Origin: Halobacteriales archaeon QS_9_68_17
Lineage (GTDB): Archaea; Halobacteriota; Halobacteria; Halobacteriales; Natronoarchaeaceae
Length of the DNA: 64,000 nt
Assembly (NCBI GenBank): GCA_003023565.1
Contig: PXSA01000039.1
Location: 1 to 64,000, forward strand
Direction of reading: 5' to 3'
The notes beneath the pieces are model-generated. The model saw only the letters and a program-made list of their open reading frames with translations, was not told the origin of the DNA and did not search any database. Both the position numbers and the translations under genes were made by a program. Position 1 is the first letter of the stretch. Every line of letters starts with the position of its first letter. Positions 25,176-33,926 of the stretch are shown piece after piece.

Positions 25176-26816
25176 ATGCCCTCGACTGGCACGGCGTCTC
25201 TGGAGTTCCGGGACGCCCGCGTTCTCGACGGGACCGGCGGGGCGGCGTTCGCTGCGCACGTACTGATCGACGACGGCCGGATCCGACGCGTCGGCGACGA
25301 ACCGGCGGGAGCTGACCGCGTGATCGACCTCGACGGTTCGTATCTCGCTCCGGGGTTCGTCGACATGCACGCCCACTCAGACCTGCGCCTCTTCGACAGA
25401 CCGGACGCCGCGGAGAAACTGACGCAGGGTATCACGACCGAGGTGCTGGGACAGGACGGCGTCAGCGTCGCGCCGGTTCCCGAGGAGTTGACGTCGGAGT
25501 GGGCGAAGCGGATAGAGTCGCTCGACGGCTCTCTCGACCGCCGCTGGCCGTGGACCACGGTCGGCGAGTACCTCGACGAACTCGACGCGGCCGACCCGGC
25601 CGTCAACGCCGCCCACTACGCGCCCCACGGCAACCTCCGGTCGCACGTCGCGGGCTTCGAGGACCGGGAGCTAACGCCGACCGAACTCGCCGAACTGCGG
25701 GAACGGCTGGACCGCGCGATAGACGGGGGCGCGTTCGGCATGTCCAAGGGGATGATCTACCCGCCGAGTTCGTACGGGCGCGACCCGGAACTTGAGGCGC
25801 TCGCCGAGGTGCTCGCCGAGCGGGACTCCTTCGTGGTCTCTCACGTGTGGAACGAGACCGACCGCGTCGTCGAGTCCGTCGAGCGCTACCTCGACCTCTG
25901 TCACCGCGGCGGCTGTCACGCCCACGTCTCCCACCTGAAGGTCGGCGGGCGACGGAACTGGGGGCAGTCCGAGGACGTGATCGCCCTGTTCGACGACGCC
26001 GAGGCCCGGGGGCAGCGAGTCAGCTTCGACCAGTACCCGTACACCGCGGGGTCGACGATGCTGGCGGCCCTGTTGCCGCCGTGGGCGCGGCAGGGCGACT
26101 CGGTCGACGTGCTGGAACGCCTCCGCAGCGAGGAGACCCGCGAGCGCGTCGCCGAGGACATCGCCAGCGACGGCGACTGGGAGAACCTCGCGCGGGCGGC
26201 CGGGACGTGGGACAATATCCTCGTCACCAGGACCGCGAGCGGCGACTATCAGGGCGAGACGATCGCGGGGATAGCCGACCGGCGAGACGCGGAGCCCGTG
26301 GACGCGATGTGCGAACTGCTTGTCGCGGAGGACCTCGACGTGACGATGGCCGACTTCGTGATGGACGAGGGGGACATCCGGCGCTACCTCGCGGACGCGC
26401 GCGGGACGTTCTGCACGGACGGCATCTTCGGCGGCAAGCCTCACCCCCGCGCCATCGGAGCGTTCGGGCGCATCCTCGAACGGTACGTCCGCGAGCGCGA
26501 CGTGCTGTCGCCCGAACTGATGGTGCGCAAGGCCGCCGGCCACCCCGCCGATATCCTCGGTCTGCGTGACCGGGGGTACGTGCGGGAGGGCTACGTCGCG
26601 GACCTCGTCGCCTTCGACCTCGACGCCGTGACGGAGAACGCCACCTACGAGGACCCGCTTCGGCTGACGGACGGCTTCGAGTACGTGCTGGTCGGCGGCC
26701 GCGTCGCGGTCGAAGACGGGGAGGCGACGGGCGCGCGCAACGGGGCGGTGCTTCGCTCCGCGGCGGAGTGGGACGGCGATACGCGCCCGTCGCTCGACCG
26801 GTCGGCGGACGGGTAG
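25176..26816 (+). CDS. N-acyl-D-amino-acid deacylase / D-aminoacylase-type amidohydrolase
   Basis: A 546-aa amidohydrolase of the D-aminoacylase type. It has APGFVDMHAHSDLRL with the metal His pair (about residue 66), the family segment LTQGITTEVLGQDGVSVAP, SKGMIYPPSSY, HVSHLKVGG, and the C-terminal metal Asp in GTFCTDGIFGGK. The family hydrolyses N-acyl-D-amino acids; haloarchaeal members are uncharacterised and may act on related amides. It is divergently transcribed from the M20 amidase across 127 nt. A role in processing N-carbamoyl or N-acyl products of ring cleavage is inference. Confidence 0.83.
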   Translation: MPSTGTASLEFRDARVLDGTGGAAFAAHVLIDDGRIRRVGDEPAGADRVIDLDGSYLAPGFVDMHAHSDLRLFDRPDAAEKLTQGITTEVLGQDGVSVAPVPEELTSEWAKRIESLDGSLDRRWPWTTVGEYLDELDAADPAVNAAHYAPHGNLRSHVAGFEDRELTPTELAELRERLDRAIDGGAFGMSKGMIYPPSSYGRDPELEALAEVLAERDSFVVSHVWNETDRVVESVERYLDLCHRGGCHAHVSHLKVGGRRNWGQSEDVIALFDDAEARGQRVSFDQYPYTAGSTMLAALLPPWARQGDSVDVLERLRSEETRERVAEDIASDGDWENLARAAGTWDNILVTRTASGDYQGETIAGIADRRDAEPVDAMCELLVAEDLDVTMADFVMDEGDIRRYLADARGTFCTDGIFGGKPHPRAIGAFGRILERYVRERDVLSPELMVRKAAGHPADILGLRDRGYVREGYVADLVAFDLDAVTENATYEDPLRLTDGFEYVLVGGRVAVEDGEATGARNGAVLRSAAEWDGDTRPSLDRSADG

Positions 26817-26938
26817 CGGTTCGCGCTCGCTCGCCGCCCGCGATGACACGTTGACACAGGTGCAACGGAGCGTTCGCAAAACGTCCGCACAACGGCCGTA
26901 GGAGGCCTCTTTCGACCGTCCGTGTGTCTCTCACCCAT

Positions 26939-26950
26939 ACTTATTTATCG
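26939..26950 (+). promoter_or_regulatory. TATA element for the LLM oxidoreductase gene
   Basis: ACTTATTTATCG sits about 31 nt ahead of ATG 26981 and repeats the ACTTATTTA core seen at 10353. Confidence 0.6.
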
Positions 26951-26980
26951 GGTGTCGCGTTAGTTCCCAACGGATCTCCA

Positions 26981-28018
26981 ATGAGCGATAGCAAACAGGT
27001 GTTCGACAGAGGCGACCGTGTTGGCATCTACCTTCAGGACAAACACTCGCTGCAGGAGAACCTGGAACTCGTCCAGTACGCGGAGGAACGGGGCATCGAC
27101 GAGATATGGCAGGCAGAGTCCCGGCTCGCCCGCGACGGCGTCACGCCCCTCGGCGCGTACGCGGCCGTCACGGACCGGATCAAGCTCGGTACGGGCGTCA
27201 TCAACAACTGGACGCGAAACACGGCGCTGATCGCTCAGACGGTGAGCACGCTGGAGGAACTCGCCGGCCCGGACCGCATCTACTGCGGCATCGGCGCGTG
27301 GTGGGACCCGCTGGCCGAGAAAGTCGGTATCGACCGGAGCGGCGCGCTCCGCGCGATGCGGGAGTGCGTCGAGGTGACACAGGACCTGCTGGACATGGAG
27401 AACGTCACTTACGACGGCGAGTTCGTCCGGATGCGCGACGTGGAACTCGACGTCGTCCACGGCGACTCCGGGCCGCGGACGGTCCCCGTCTACGTCGGCG
27501 GCACGGGGTTCAAGATGCTCGAACTGACCGGACACTTCGCAGACGGGGCCTTGCTGAACTACCTCGTCAGCCCCGAGTACAACGAGAAGGCGCTCGACGC
27601 GCTCGCGACGGGCGCGGAACGGGGCGGCCGCTCGCTGGAGGAGATCGACCGCCCCCAACTGGTCGTCTGCTCGATGGACCACGACGAGGAGACGGCGCTC
27701 GACAACGCCCGCGAACTCATCACGCAGTACCTCGGCCAGCAGCCCCACATCATGAAGGCCAGCGGCGTCAGTCAGGACCTCATCGACGAGGTGGGCGAGG
27801 CCATCGGCGGGTGGCCGGCGGACAAGGAGGACATCGAGGAGGGGATGGACCTCATCCCGGACGAAGTGGTCCACAAGCTGACGGCGAGCGGCACGCCCGA
27901 GCAGTGCCGGGAGAAGGTCCGCGAGTACGCCGAGACCGGGTGTCAGTGCCCGGTCCTCTACCCCCTCGGCGACGACCGGGAACTGACGATCGACGAGTTC
28001 GCCGACGGCTACCTGTAA
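26981..28018 (+). CDS. LLM-class flavin/F420-dependent oxidoreductase
   Basis: A 345-aa TIM-barrel oxidoreductase of the luciferase-like superfamily, closest in pattern to the methylene-tetrahydromethanopterin reductase-like branch. It shows EERGIDEIWQAESRL, GTGVINNWTRNTALIAQT, YCGIGAWWDPLA, and VYVGGTGFKMLELTGHFADG. In haloarchaea such enzymes usually use F420. The substrate is unknown; the family includes ring-opening monooxygenases such as those of uracil breakdown, so a heterocycle is possible. ATG 26981 fits leaderless spacing from the TATA box and restores the family start. Confidence 0.83.
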   Translation: MSDSKQVFDRGDRVGIYLQDKHSLQENLELVQYAEERGIDEIWQAESRLARDGVTPLGAYAAVTDRIKLGTGVINNWTRNTALIAQTVSTLEELAGPDRIYCGIGAWWDPLAEKVGIDRSGALRAMRECVEVTQDLLDMENVTYDGEFVRMRDVELDVVHGDSGPRTVPVYVGGTGFKMLELTGHFADGALLNYLVSPEYNEKALDALATGAERGGRSLEEIDRPQLVVCSMDHDEETALDNARELITQYLGQQPHIMKASGVSQDLIDEVGEAIGGWPADKEDIEEGMDLIPDEVVHKLTASGTPEQCREKVREYAETGCQCPVLYPLGDDRELTIDEFADGYL

Positions 28019-28164
28019 CGCGTCGGGCCGCCGCGTCGGTTTTCGACCTCTCGCGGACCGCCATCGGACGCGACCGGCAGGTATCGGCGGCGCGAGGCCG
28101 CCGGGGGTCGCCGCGTTTCGAACCGGGGCGAGAGAGAACGAGAGCGCGTTCCGTCGCGTTCCGG

Positions 28165-29380
28165 TCAGTCGTCGGCCGCCGCGGCCTCGGCCCCGCCGAA
28201 CAGCGCCTCGACCTCGGAGATCTCGGGGTCGATGTGGTTGACGTCGCCGGTCGCCTTCTTCGCGCTCTCGGTGTCTTTCAGGCCGAAGCCGGTGGAGACG
28301 ACGACGACCGTCTCGTCCTCCTCGACGATCCCGCGTTCGAGCGCCTTCTCGACGCCGGCGACGGGGGCCGCGCCCGCGGGCTCGGAGTAGATGCCCTCCG
28401 TACCGCCCAGCAGCTTCTCGGCTTCGAGGATCTCCTCGTCGGAGACTAACACGGTGTCGCCGCCGCTCTGCTGGGGTGCGCGGCAGGCCTTGATCGTGTT
28501 CCGCGGGCGGCCGACGGCGATGCTGTCCGCGATAGTGTCCGCGAGGTCGTCGATGTCCTCGTGGCCCTGAAACGCGTCGTGGATCGCGGACGCGCCCTCC
28601 GCCTGCACGCCGAGCATCTTCGGGTGGTCGTCGACGTAACCGAGGTCGTAGAACTCCTTGAACCCCTTCCACGCGCCGGCGATGGTGCAGCCGTCGCCCA
28701 TCGAGAAGACGACCCAGTCGGGCACCTCCCCCCGGACCTTCGACTGCTCGGCCAGTTCGTGGCCGACGGTCCGCTTCCCCTCCACCTGGAAGGGGTTGAT
28801 CGCCGCGTTGCGGTTGTACCAGCCGTACTCGTCGGTGACCTCGACGCTCAGGTCGTACGCCTCGTCGTACGACCCGTCGACCGCCAGCACGTCGGCCCCG
28901 TACACGAGCGGCTGGGCGAGTTTCCCGCCGGGCGCGTCGCCGGGGACGAAGATGCGGCAGTCGAGGCCGCCCCGGGCCGCGTACCCGGACAGCGAGGCGG
29001 CCGCGTTCCCCGTGGACGCGCAGGTGATGATGTCGCGGCCGGCGTGTCTCGCCTTTGTCACCGCGATGGAACTGGCGCGGTCCTTGAAACACGAGGGCCT
29101 CGCTCAGGTTCGGCGCGTCGAAGAGGTCCGTTCCGCCCTCGTTGAGGGTGACGACGTCGGCGTCGTCGTCTACCGGCAGGAACGGTTTGTACTTCCACTG
29201 GCTCCGGATGTCCCCGTCGAGTTCGGCGTCGAACTCGTCGTCGATGACGTCGTAGTCGTACTCGACTTCGAGGATCCCCTTGACGCCCTCGTGCTCGGGA
29301 CAGGTGTAGATGATCCGGTCCGGGTCGTACTCCTTCTCGCAGATAGTGCACTCTAACGTGGTGACGTGCTCCATGGCCAT
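28165..29380 (-). pseudogene. thrC: Threonine synthase, frameshifted by an internal deletion
   Basis: The first 94 codons from ATG 29380 are a good haloarchaeal threonine synthase: zinc-ribbon N-terminus CTICEKEYDPDRIIYTCPEH, then VTLNEGGTDLFDAPNLSE. The rest, from FKDRASSIAVTKARHAG to the stop at 28165, is also good but lies in another frame. The switch is between about 29089 and 29101. The usual 18-20 residues joining LSE to the PLP-lysine motif FKDR are missing, so this is a deletion not divisible by three rather than a one-base slip. PLP-site segments CASTGNAAASLSGYA and EPAGAAPVAG survive. Confidence 0.75.
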
Positions 29381-29480
29381 ACGAGACCCCAGGCGAGGCC
29401 GCTACAAAAAACCATGCGCCGACACGTCCGGGCGGACGGCGTCGCTGCGACGGCGTCTCGCGGCAGTGTACGGTGTGTCC

Positions 29481-29532
29481 ACACACCGCATGGAGACACA
29501 CCGCATGGAGACACACCGCATGGAGACACACC
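29481..29532 (+). repeat. 15-bp tandem repeat, three perfect copies plus a partial
   Basis: ACACACCGCATGGAG occurs at 29481, 29496 and 29511, followed by ACACACC. The first copy is also one arm of an 8-bp inverted repeat CGGTGTGT-CC-ACACACCG (29471-29488). It lies between the broken thrC and the broken IMPase gene; the 29381-29694 stretch shows no other feature. Confidence 0.85.
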
Positions 29533-29694
29533 ATGTACACCAACGTGGCAAACGTGGGGCAGTCAGGTGGAGGGCAGGTTCATCGTGGCGCGTTCAGTCT
29601 CGGAGGCACGTCAGAGTCGTTTCGAACCTCGGTCGCGGGACCCGCCGGTCGGACGGAGTACGTCCACGTCCTGAAGACCGACCAGTCCTTCGAG

Positions 29695-30133
29695 AACGCG
29701 CTGGCGAAGGCGCGCGACGGCGACCGGGCCGCGCTGGACGGGACGCCCGTCTCGACCACCGACCGGTCGTCGCCGGACGAGTGCACGCTCCTCTCGGGCT
29801 ACGACCCGAACGGGGCGTTCCTCTCGCACGGCTACCAGGAGACCCGCGGGGTACACAGCCTCGGGTCGGCCGCGCTCAGCCTCCGTTCCCTCGCGAGCGG
29901 CAGCGCCGACGCGCAAGAATACGACACCTCCCCCTGAGACGTGACAGCCGGCGTCGTCATCGCCCGCGAGGCCGGTGCCGCGCTCACCGACGCGGACGGC
30001 GAGCGCTACGGCCCGCTCGCGCCCCACGACGCGCGGGCCGAACCGGTCGGGTCGAACGGTCCACGACGCCCTGTTCCGTCACCTCGACGACGAGCAGGAC
30101 CTGCGGTCGGCGGAGCGCACCAGCGCCGACTGA
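29695..30133 (+). pseudogene. Inositol monophosphatase-family gene, truncated and interrupted
   Basis: The sequence reads as the second half of an IMPase/SuhB-type phosphatase: LSGYDPNGAFLSHGYQETRG, VHSLGSAALSLRSLASG, YDTSP-stop-DVTAGVVIAREAG, ALTDADGERYGPL. The TGA at 29935-29937 replaces the Trp codon of the invariant SPWDxxAG motif. Near 30058 the frame shifts again before VHDALFRHLDDEQDL, which ends at TGA 30131-30133. The N-terminal metal-site motifs (GEE, DPIDGT) are missing. Three separate lesions make this a pseudogene. Confidence 0.7.
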
Positions 30134-30214
30134 CCCGGGGACCACCGCGTTTCCCGCGCTCGATACCGACAACCGCCGTCCCGCAGCGCCGTCTCCCTTC
30201 TGACGCCGCGACGG

Positions 30215-31555
30215 TCACTGCGGGCGAGCGAGGAACTCTCCCCGCCCCGGCTCGGAACGAACGTCGTGGTCCCGGGCGATGACCTCGCCGCCGGCGATAA
30301 CGGTGTCGACGCGAGCGCTCCACTCCTGCCCCTCGTACGGCGTCCACCCGCCCGCGAACCGGAGGTCGTCCGCCGAGACCTCGAACCGCTCCTCGCGCAC
30401 GAGCGCGATGTCGGCGTCGGTCCCCACCCGCAACGATCCCTTTCGCGGGTAGATGCCGGCCTCGCGCGCCGGCCGGGCGCAGACGAGTTCGCGCAGTCGC
30501 GGCCAGGAGATCCGGTCCTCGTGAACCCCCTCGCTGACGAGGAACTCCAGCGTCGTCTCGATGCCCGGGAGCCCGGCGTACGGCTCCCAGATGTCGTCCC
30601 AACCGCGCTCCCGGTCCTCGCGGTACGTGGGGAAGTGCTCGCTGGCGATCAGGTCGATCGTGCCGTCCCGAACGGCGGTCCAGAGCCGGGCGACCTCCGC
30701 GGGGGACTTCAGGCTCGGGTTCACCTTCAGGAACGGCCCCTTCTCCGCCACGTCCTCCTTCGAGAACGCGAGGTAGTGCGGGCAGGTCTCCAGCGTCACC
30801 GGGACGTTCGCCCGCGACTCGAACCGCTCGCCCTCCCGCGCGCCGCTGCCGCTGGAGACGTGAACGACGTGGAGCGGGCAGTCCGCGTACTCCGCGAACC
30901 ACCCCATCCGGCTAATGGCGTCGAGTTCCGCCTCCAGCGGGCGGGAGTCCATGTACACGTCCGGGTCGGTCCCCGCTATCGACGCCCGGGCGTGGTCGAG
31001 GATCCCCTGCGTCTCGCAGTGGACGCGGACCTTGCCGCCGGCGTCTCCCACCTGTTCCATCAGGGAGACGATCGTCCCGTCGTCCGCGAGATACGGTTCG
31101 GCGGTGAACGTTTTGAAGTCGGGCGTCCCCGCCGCCAGTATCCCCTCCACGTCGACGTCCGGGTCGTCCACGTTGCCCGCGACCAGCCCGAAGTCGACGT
31201 GTGCGAGGCCCTCGCAGTCCGCCCGCTTCGCTCGGAACGACTCGGGGGAGGTGATCGGTGTCTGCGTCGGGAGTTCGACGACGGTGGTCACCCCGCCCGC
31301 GGCGGCGCTCGCCGTCTCCGACGCGAAGTCGATGCCCTCGGGGAACAGTTCCGGGTCGTGCATGTGGTTGTGTACGTCGACCATGCCGGGGAGCGCGACC
31401 ATCCCGTCGGCGTCTATCAGGTCGTCGGCGTCGCCGCGGTCGCTTGCCACGTCGGGGCCGACCGCCGCTATCCGGCCGTCGTCGATCGCGATCGACCCGG
31501 GCCGCACGCCGGCCGCGTCGACGATCCGGGCGTTCTCTATAAGTCGATCCGTCAT
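30215..31555 (-). CDS. Cyclic amidohydrolase (hydantoinase / allantoinase / dihydroorotase family)
   Basis: A 446-aa TIM-barrel amidohydrolase that would open a cyclic ureide or hydantoin. It has ALPGMVDVHNHMHDPE with the metal HxH, the carboxylated-Lys position in DFKTFTAEP, VRVHCET, LHVVHVSSGSG and TLETCPHYLAF. The usual catalytic SDH is SEH here (LIASEHFPT), a Glu for Asp change. Start ATG 31555 restores the family N-terminus. It is divergent from ssnA. Bacterial purine-degradation clusters pair SsnA with a hydantoinase (HyuA) and an M20 hydrolase, so a product of purine oxidation is the likely substrate. Confidence 0.85.
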   Translation of the reverse strand: MTDRLIENARIVDAAGVRPGSIAIDDGRIAAVGPDVASDRGDADDLIDADGMVALPGMVDVHNHMHDPELFPEGIDFASETASAAAGGVTTVVELPTQTPITSPESFRAKRADCEGLAHVDFGLVAGNVDDPDVDVEGILAAGTPDFKTFTAEPYLADDGTIVSLMEQVGDAGGKVRVHCETQGILDHARASIAGTDPDVYMDSRPLEAELDAISRMGWFAEYADCPLHVVHVSSGSGAREGERFESRANVPVTLETCPHYLAFSKEDVAEKGPFLKVNPSLKSPAEVARLWTAVRDGTIDLIASEHFPTYREDRERGWDDIWEPYAGLPGIETTLEFLVSEGVHEDRISWPRLRELVCARPAREAGIYPRKGSLRVGTDADIALVREERFEVSADDLRFAGGWTPYEGQEWSARVDTVIAGGEVIARDHDVRSEPGRGEFLARPQ

Positions 31556-31734
31556 GGTAGGGTTCGGGACGCGGACGACCAAAACAGTTGGCGATCGCTG
31601 GGAAGGGGCCTTCTACCCGCCGGGACGTGTGGCTCCCGGTGGCCGAACGTGGCCCCGATGTGCGGCCGTTTGCCGGCGCTTCGCGGTCGTGGAGCGGAGA
31701 TAGTTTTTTGACGCGTGCCATTTTCTGCCACGGT

Positions 31735-33033
31735 GTGATACTGAACGCAGGCACGCTCGTCACCATGAACGACGAGCGCGCGGTCCGAGAGGAGGTCCAC
31801 GTCGTCGTCGAGGGCGGTGAGATCGTCGAGATCGCCGACGGGTACGAGTCCGGCGAGGACGCGGTCGACGCGCGCGACGAGGTGGTGATCCCGGGGCTGG
31901 TGAACTGTCACACCCACATGTACGCGCTCCCGATCCGCGGCGCACCGCTTACGGCGTCGCCGCGGAGTTTCTACGAGGCGCTGGTCGACATCTGGTGGGA
32001 GGTCGACGAGGCGTTCACGACGCGCGACGCCCGTCTCTCCGCGCTCGGTTCCAGCGCCGAGATGCTGGAAAGCGGCGTCACGACGTTCTGTGACAACTAC
32101 TCCGGCCCGAACACGCTCCCCGGTGCGCTGGACGCGGTCGCCGACGGCGTTTCGCGGACGCCGATCCGCGGGATGATCACGTTCGAGACGACGGCGCGGA
32201 ACTCCGAGTCCGAGGCCGTGGAGGGGGTCGACGAGAACCGGCGTTTCATCCAAGAGGGGGAGGGGGAGTACGACCGCGTCAGCGGTCACTACTGCCTCCA
32301 CACCCTGTTTACGAACACGGGGAGCGTCGTCGACGAGTGCGTCACCCGCGCGGTCGACGACGACCGCCTGCTCCAGATCCACCTGGAGGAGGGACTGGTC
32401 GACGTCCACGACTCCATCAGGGAGTACGGGGAGCGTCCCGTCCCGGCGCTGGAGTCGATGGGCTTTTTCGACGCGGACGTCGTCGCCGCACACTGCGTCC
32501 ACTCCACCGAGCGGGAACTCGAAGTCCTCGCGGACCACGACGTGTCGGTCGCGCACAACCCCTACTCGAACATCAACAACGCGGTCGGCATCGCCGACGT
32601 CGAGACGATGGAGGACCTCGACATGACGGTCGGCATCGGGGACGACGGCTGGGACCCCGACATGTTCGAGACGATGCGGTCCGCCGTCGGCATCCACAAA
32701 CTGAAGCAAAACGACCCGAGCGGGTTCGACATGGCGAAGGCTCTGGAGTGGGCCACCGTCGGCAGCGCGTCGGTGCTGGGCATGGACGACCGGGTCGGCA
32801 GCGTCGAGGTCGGCAAGCGCGGCGACTTCGTCACGCTCGATCTGGGTCCGAACCCGGTGCTTCCCGGGAGCGCGCCGTACTACATCGTCAGCGCCGCGAG
32901 CAGGGCCGACGTGACCCGGACTATCGTCGACGGCGAGGTCGCGTACAGCCCCGATGACGGTGTACGCGGAGTGGACGGGTCGGACATGGAGGCCGTGGGC
33001 GAGGCGAGTGCGGAACTCTGGGACCGCCTCTGA
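31735..33033 (+). CDS. ssnA: SsnA-like aminohydrolase
   Basis: A 432-aa amidohydrolase resembling E. coli SsnA more than other deaminases. It has IPGLVNCHTHMYAL, the SsnA-like FETTARNSESEAVEGVDENR, HNPYSNINNAVGIA, and GIGDDGWDPDMFETMR. The metal ligands (HTH, the following His residues, DDG) are present. SsnA belongs to the bacterial purine-degradation set with XdhD, YgfK, YqeB and YqeC; its own reaction is taken to be hydrolysis of a purine-derived ring. The start is GTG 31735, since the 49 upstream codons of the frame are not protein-like. It is divergent from the hydantoinase-like gene. Confidence 0.83.
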   Translation: MILNAGTLVTMNDERAVREEVHVVVEGGEIVEIADGYESGEDAVDARDEVVIPGLVNCHTHMYALPIRGAPLTASPRSFYEALVDIWWEVDEAFTTRDARLSALGSSAEMLESGVTTFCDNYSGPNTLPGALDAVADGVSRTPIRGMITFETTARNSESEAVEGVDENRRFIQEGEGEYDRVSGHYCLHTLFTNTGSVVDECVTRAVDDDRLLQIHLEEGLVDVHDSIREYGERPVPALESMGFFDADVVAAHCVHSTERELEVLADHDVSVAHNPYSNINNAVGIADVETMEDLDMTVGIGDDGWDPDMFETMRSAVGIHKLKQNDPSGFDMAKALEWATVGSASVLGMDDRVGSVEVGKRGDFVTLDLGPNPVLPGSAPYYIVSAASRADVTRTIVDGEVAYSPDDGVRGVDGSDMEAVGEASAELWDRL

Positions 33034-33095
33034 GGTCGGCCCCGGTCAGCGTCGGTTTCGCGGTCCCGGTGCGCTCCCGGCGTGGTCGCCGCGAT

Positions 33096-33115
33096 ATTTT
33101 ACACACTAAGGGCGT
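33096..33115 (+). promoter_or_regulatory. Conserved 20-bp element, copy 2
   Basis: ATTTTACACACTAAGGGCGT matches the element at 732-751 with two C/T differences. It is 165 nt ahead of rdfA and about 65 nt after ssnA. A TATA-like function for an unseen short transcript or a long leader is possible. Confidence 0.4.
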
Positions 33116-33279
33116 ACATTATCGGTCGGCCCTCGATCCGCGGTTCCGGCCGGGGGACCTAACGGGCCGACTTCGTTAACCGGCGGGACCGCCCCCGGCC
33201 GGCGACGGTCCGACGGCGCGGGTCCGGGGCGTACACGCTTCGTCAAGATTTATGACCGTCGCGGGGCGAACGTGGCGTG

Positions 33280-33921
33280 ATGGCAACTGATCCCGGATGC
33301 AAAGTGGACACGGCAGTGGAGCGGTACGGGTTGGCGTCGGCGGATCCGGTGTACGAGACGATCGACGAGGGCCTGCTCAGGCGCTGGAAGGGCGACGACG
33401 ACCGCTCCTCCACGGGCTATCGGTCGCTCACGGAGTGGTTCAACAAACGGCTGCTGAAGCAGGTGTACGACGAGCACGGCCGGGAGTCGCTCGGCGCGCG
33501 CGTCGACAGCGATTACGAGGCGTTACGGAGCGGCGACGACCTGCTGAGCGAGGAGACGGTCGAGAGCCTCCGGTCCGACGGCGTCGACGCCGAGCGGGTC
33601 CGCGACGACATGGTGTCGTGGGGGACGATGCGAACGCATCTACAGGAGTGCCTCGACGGGGAGAAAGCGCCCCAGGCCGCCCGGACGGAGTGGGAACGGG
33701 AGAGCATCGAGAAGGCCCGTGAGGTGACCAGAGAGAAGGCCGCATCGGCGCTGTCCTCGCTCGCGACGAAAGGAGAGATCGATGGGGTCGATTCGGCCTC
33801 GGTCGAGGTGCGGATCCAGATCAGTTGCGGGCACTGTCCGACGCGCGTTCCGTTCGACGTGGCGGCCGAACGGGGCTACGTCTGCGAACAGCACGGCCGA
33901 ACGCACGCCACGACCGACTGA
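33280..33921 (+). CDS. rdfA: Rod-determining factor RdfA
   Basis: A 213-aa haloarchaeal protein matching RdfA, required for rod-shaped cells in Haloferax volcanii. It opens MATDPGCKVDTAVERYGL, with LTEWFNKRLLKQVYDEHGRE, a helical mid-region (residues 125-165) and a C-terminal zinc-finger-like cluster ISCGHCPTRVPFD followed by CEQHGRTH. ATG 33280 was preferred over GTG 33277. It is 5 nt upstream of the SMC-like gene, an arrangement conserved across haloarchaea. Family identity is recognised; the molecular mechanism is not known. Confidence 0.85.
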   Translation: MATDPGCKVDTAVERYGLASADPVYETIDEGLLRRWKGDDDRSSTGYRSLTEWFNKRLLKQVYDEHGRESLGARVDSDYEALRSGDDLLSEETVESLRSDGVDAERVRDDMVSWGTMRTHLQECLDGEKAPQAARTEWERESIEKAREVTREKAASALSSLATKGEIDGVDSASVEVRIQISCGHCPTRVPFDVAAERGYVCEQHGRTHATTD

Positions 33922-33926
33922 CGACT

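Noticed and set aside
29481..29532. Short direct repeats as a CRISPR array
   Set aside because: The copies are contiguous with no spacers, only 15 bp long, and no cas genes are nearby; it is a simple tandem repeat.
29935..29937. In-frame TGA read as selenocysteine
   Set aside because: The position is an invariant Trp in the family, the same gene has a second frameshift and lacks its 5' half, and no Sec machinery is seen in the window.
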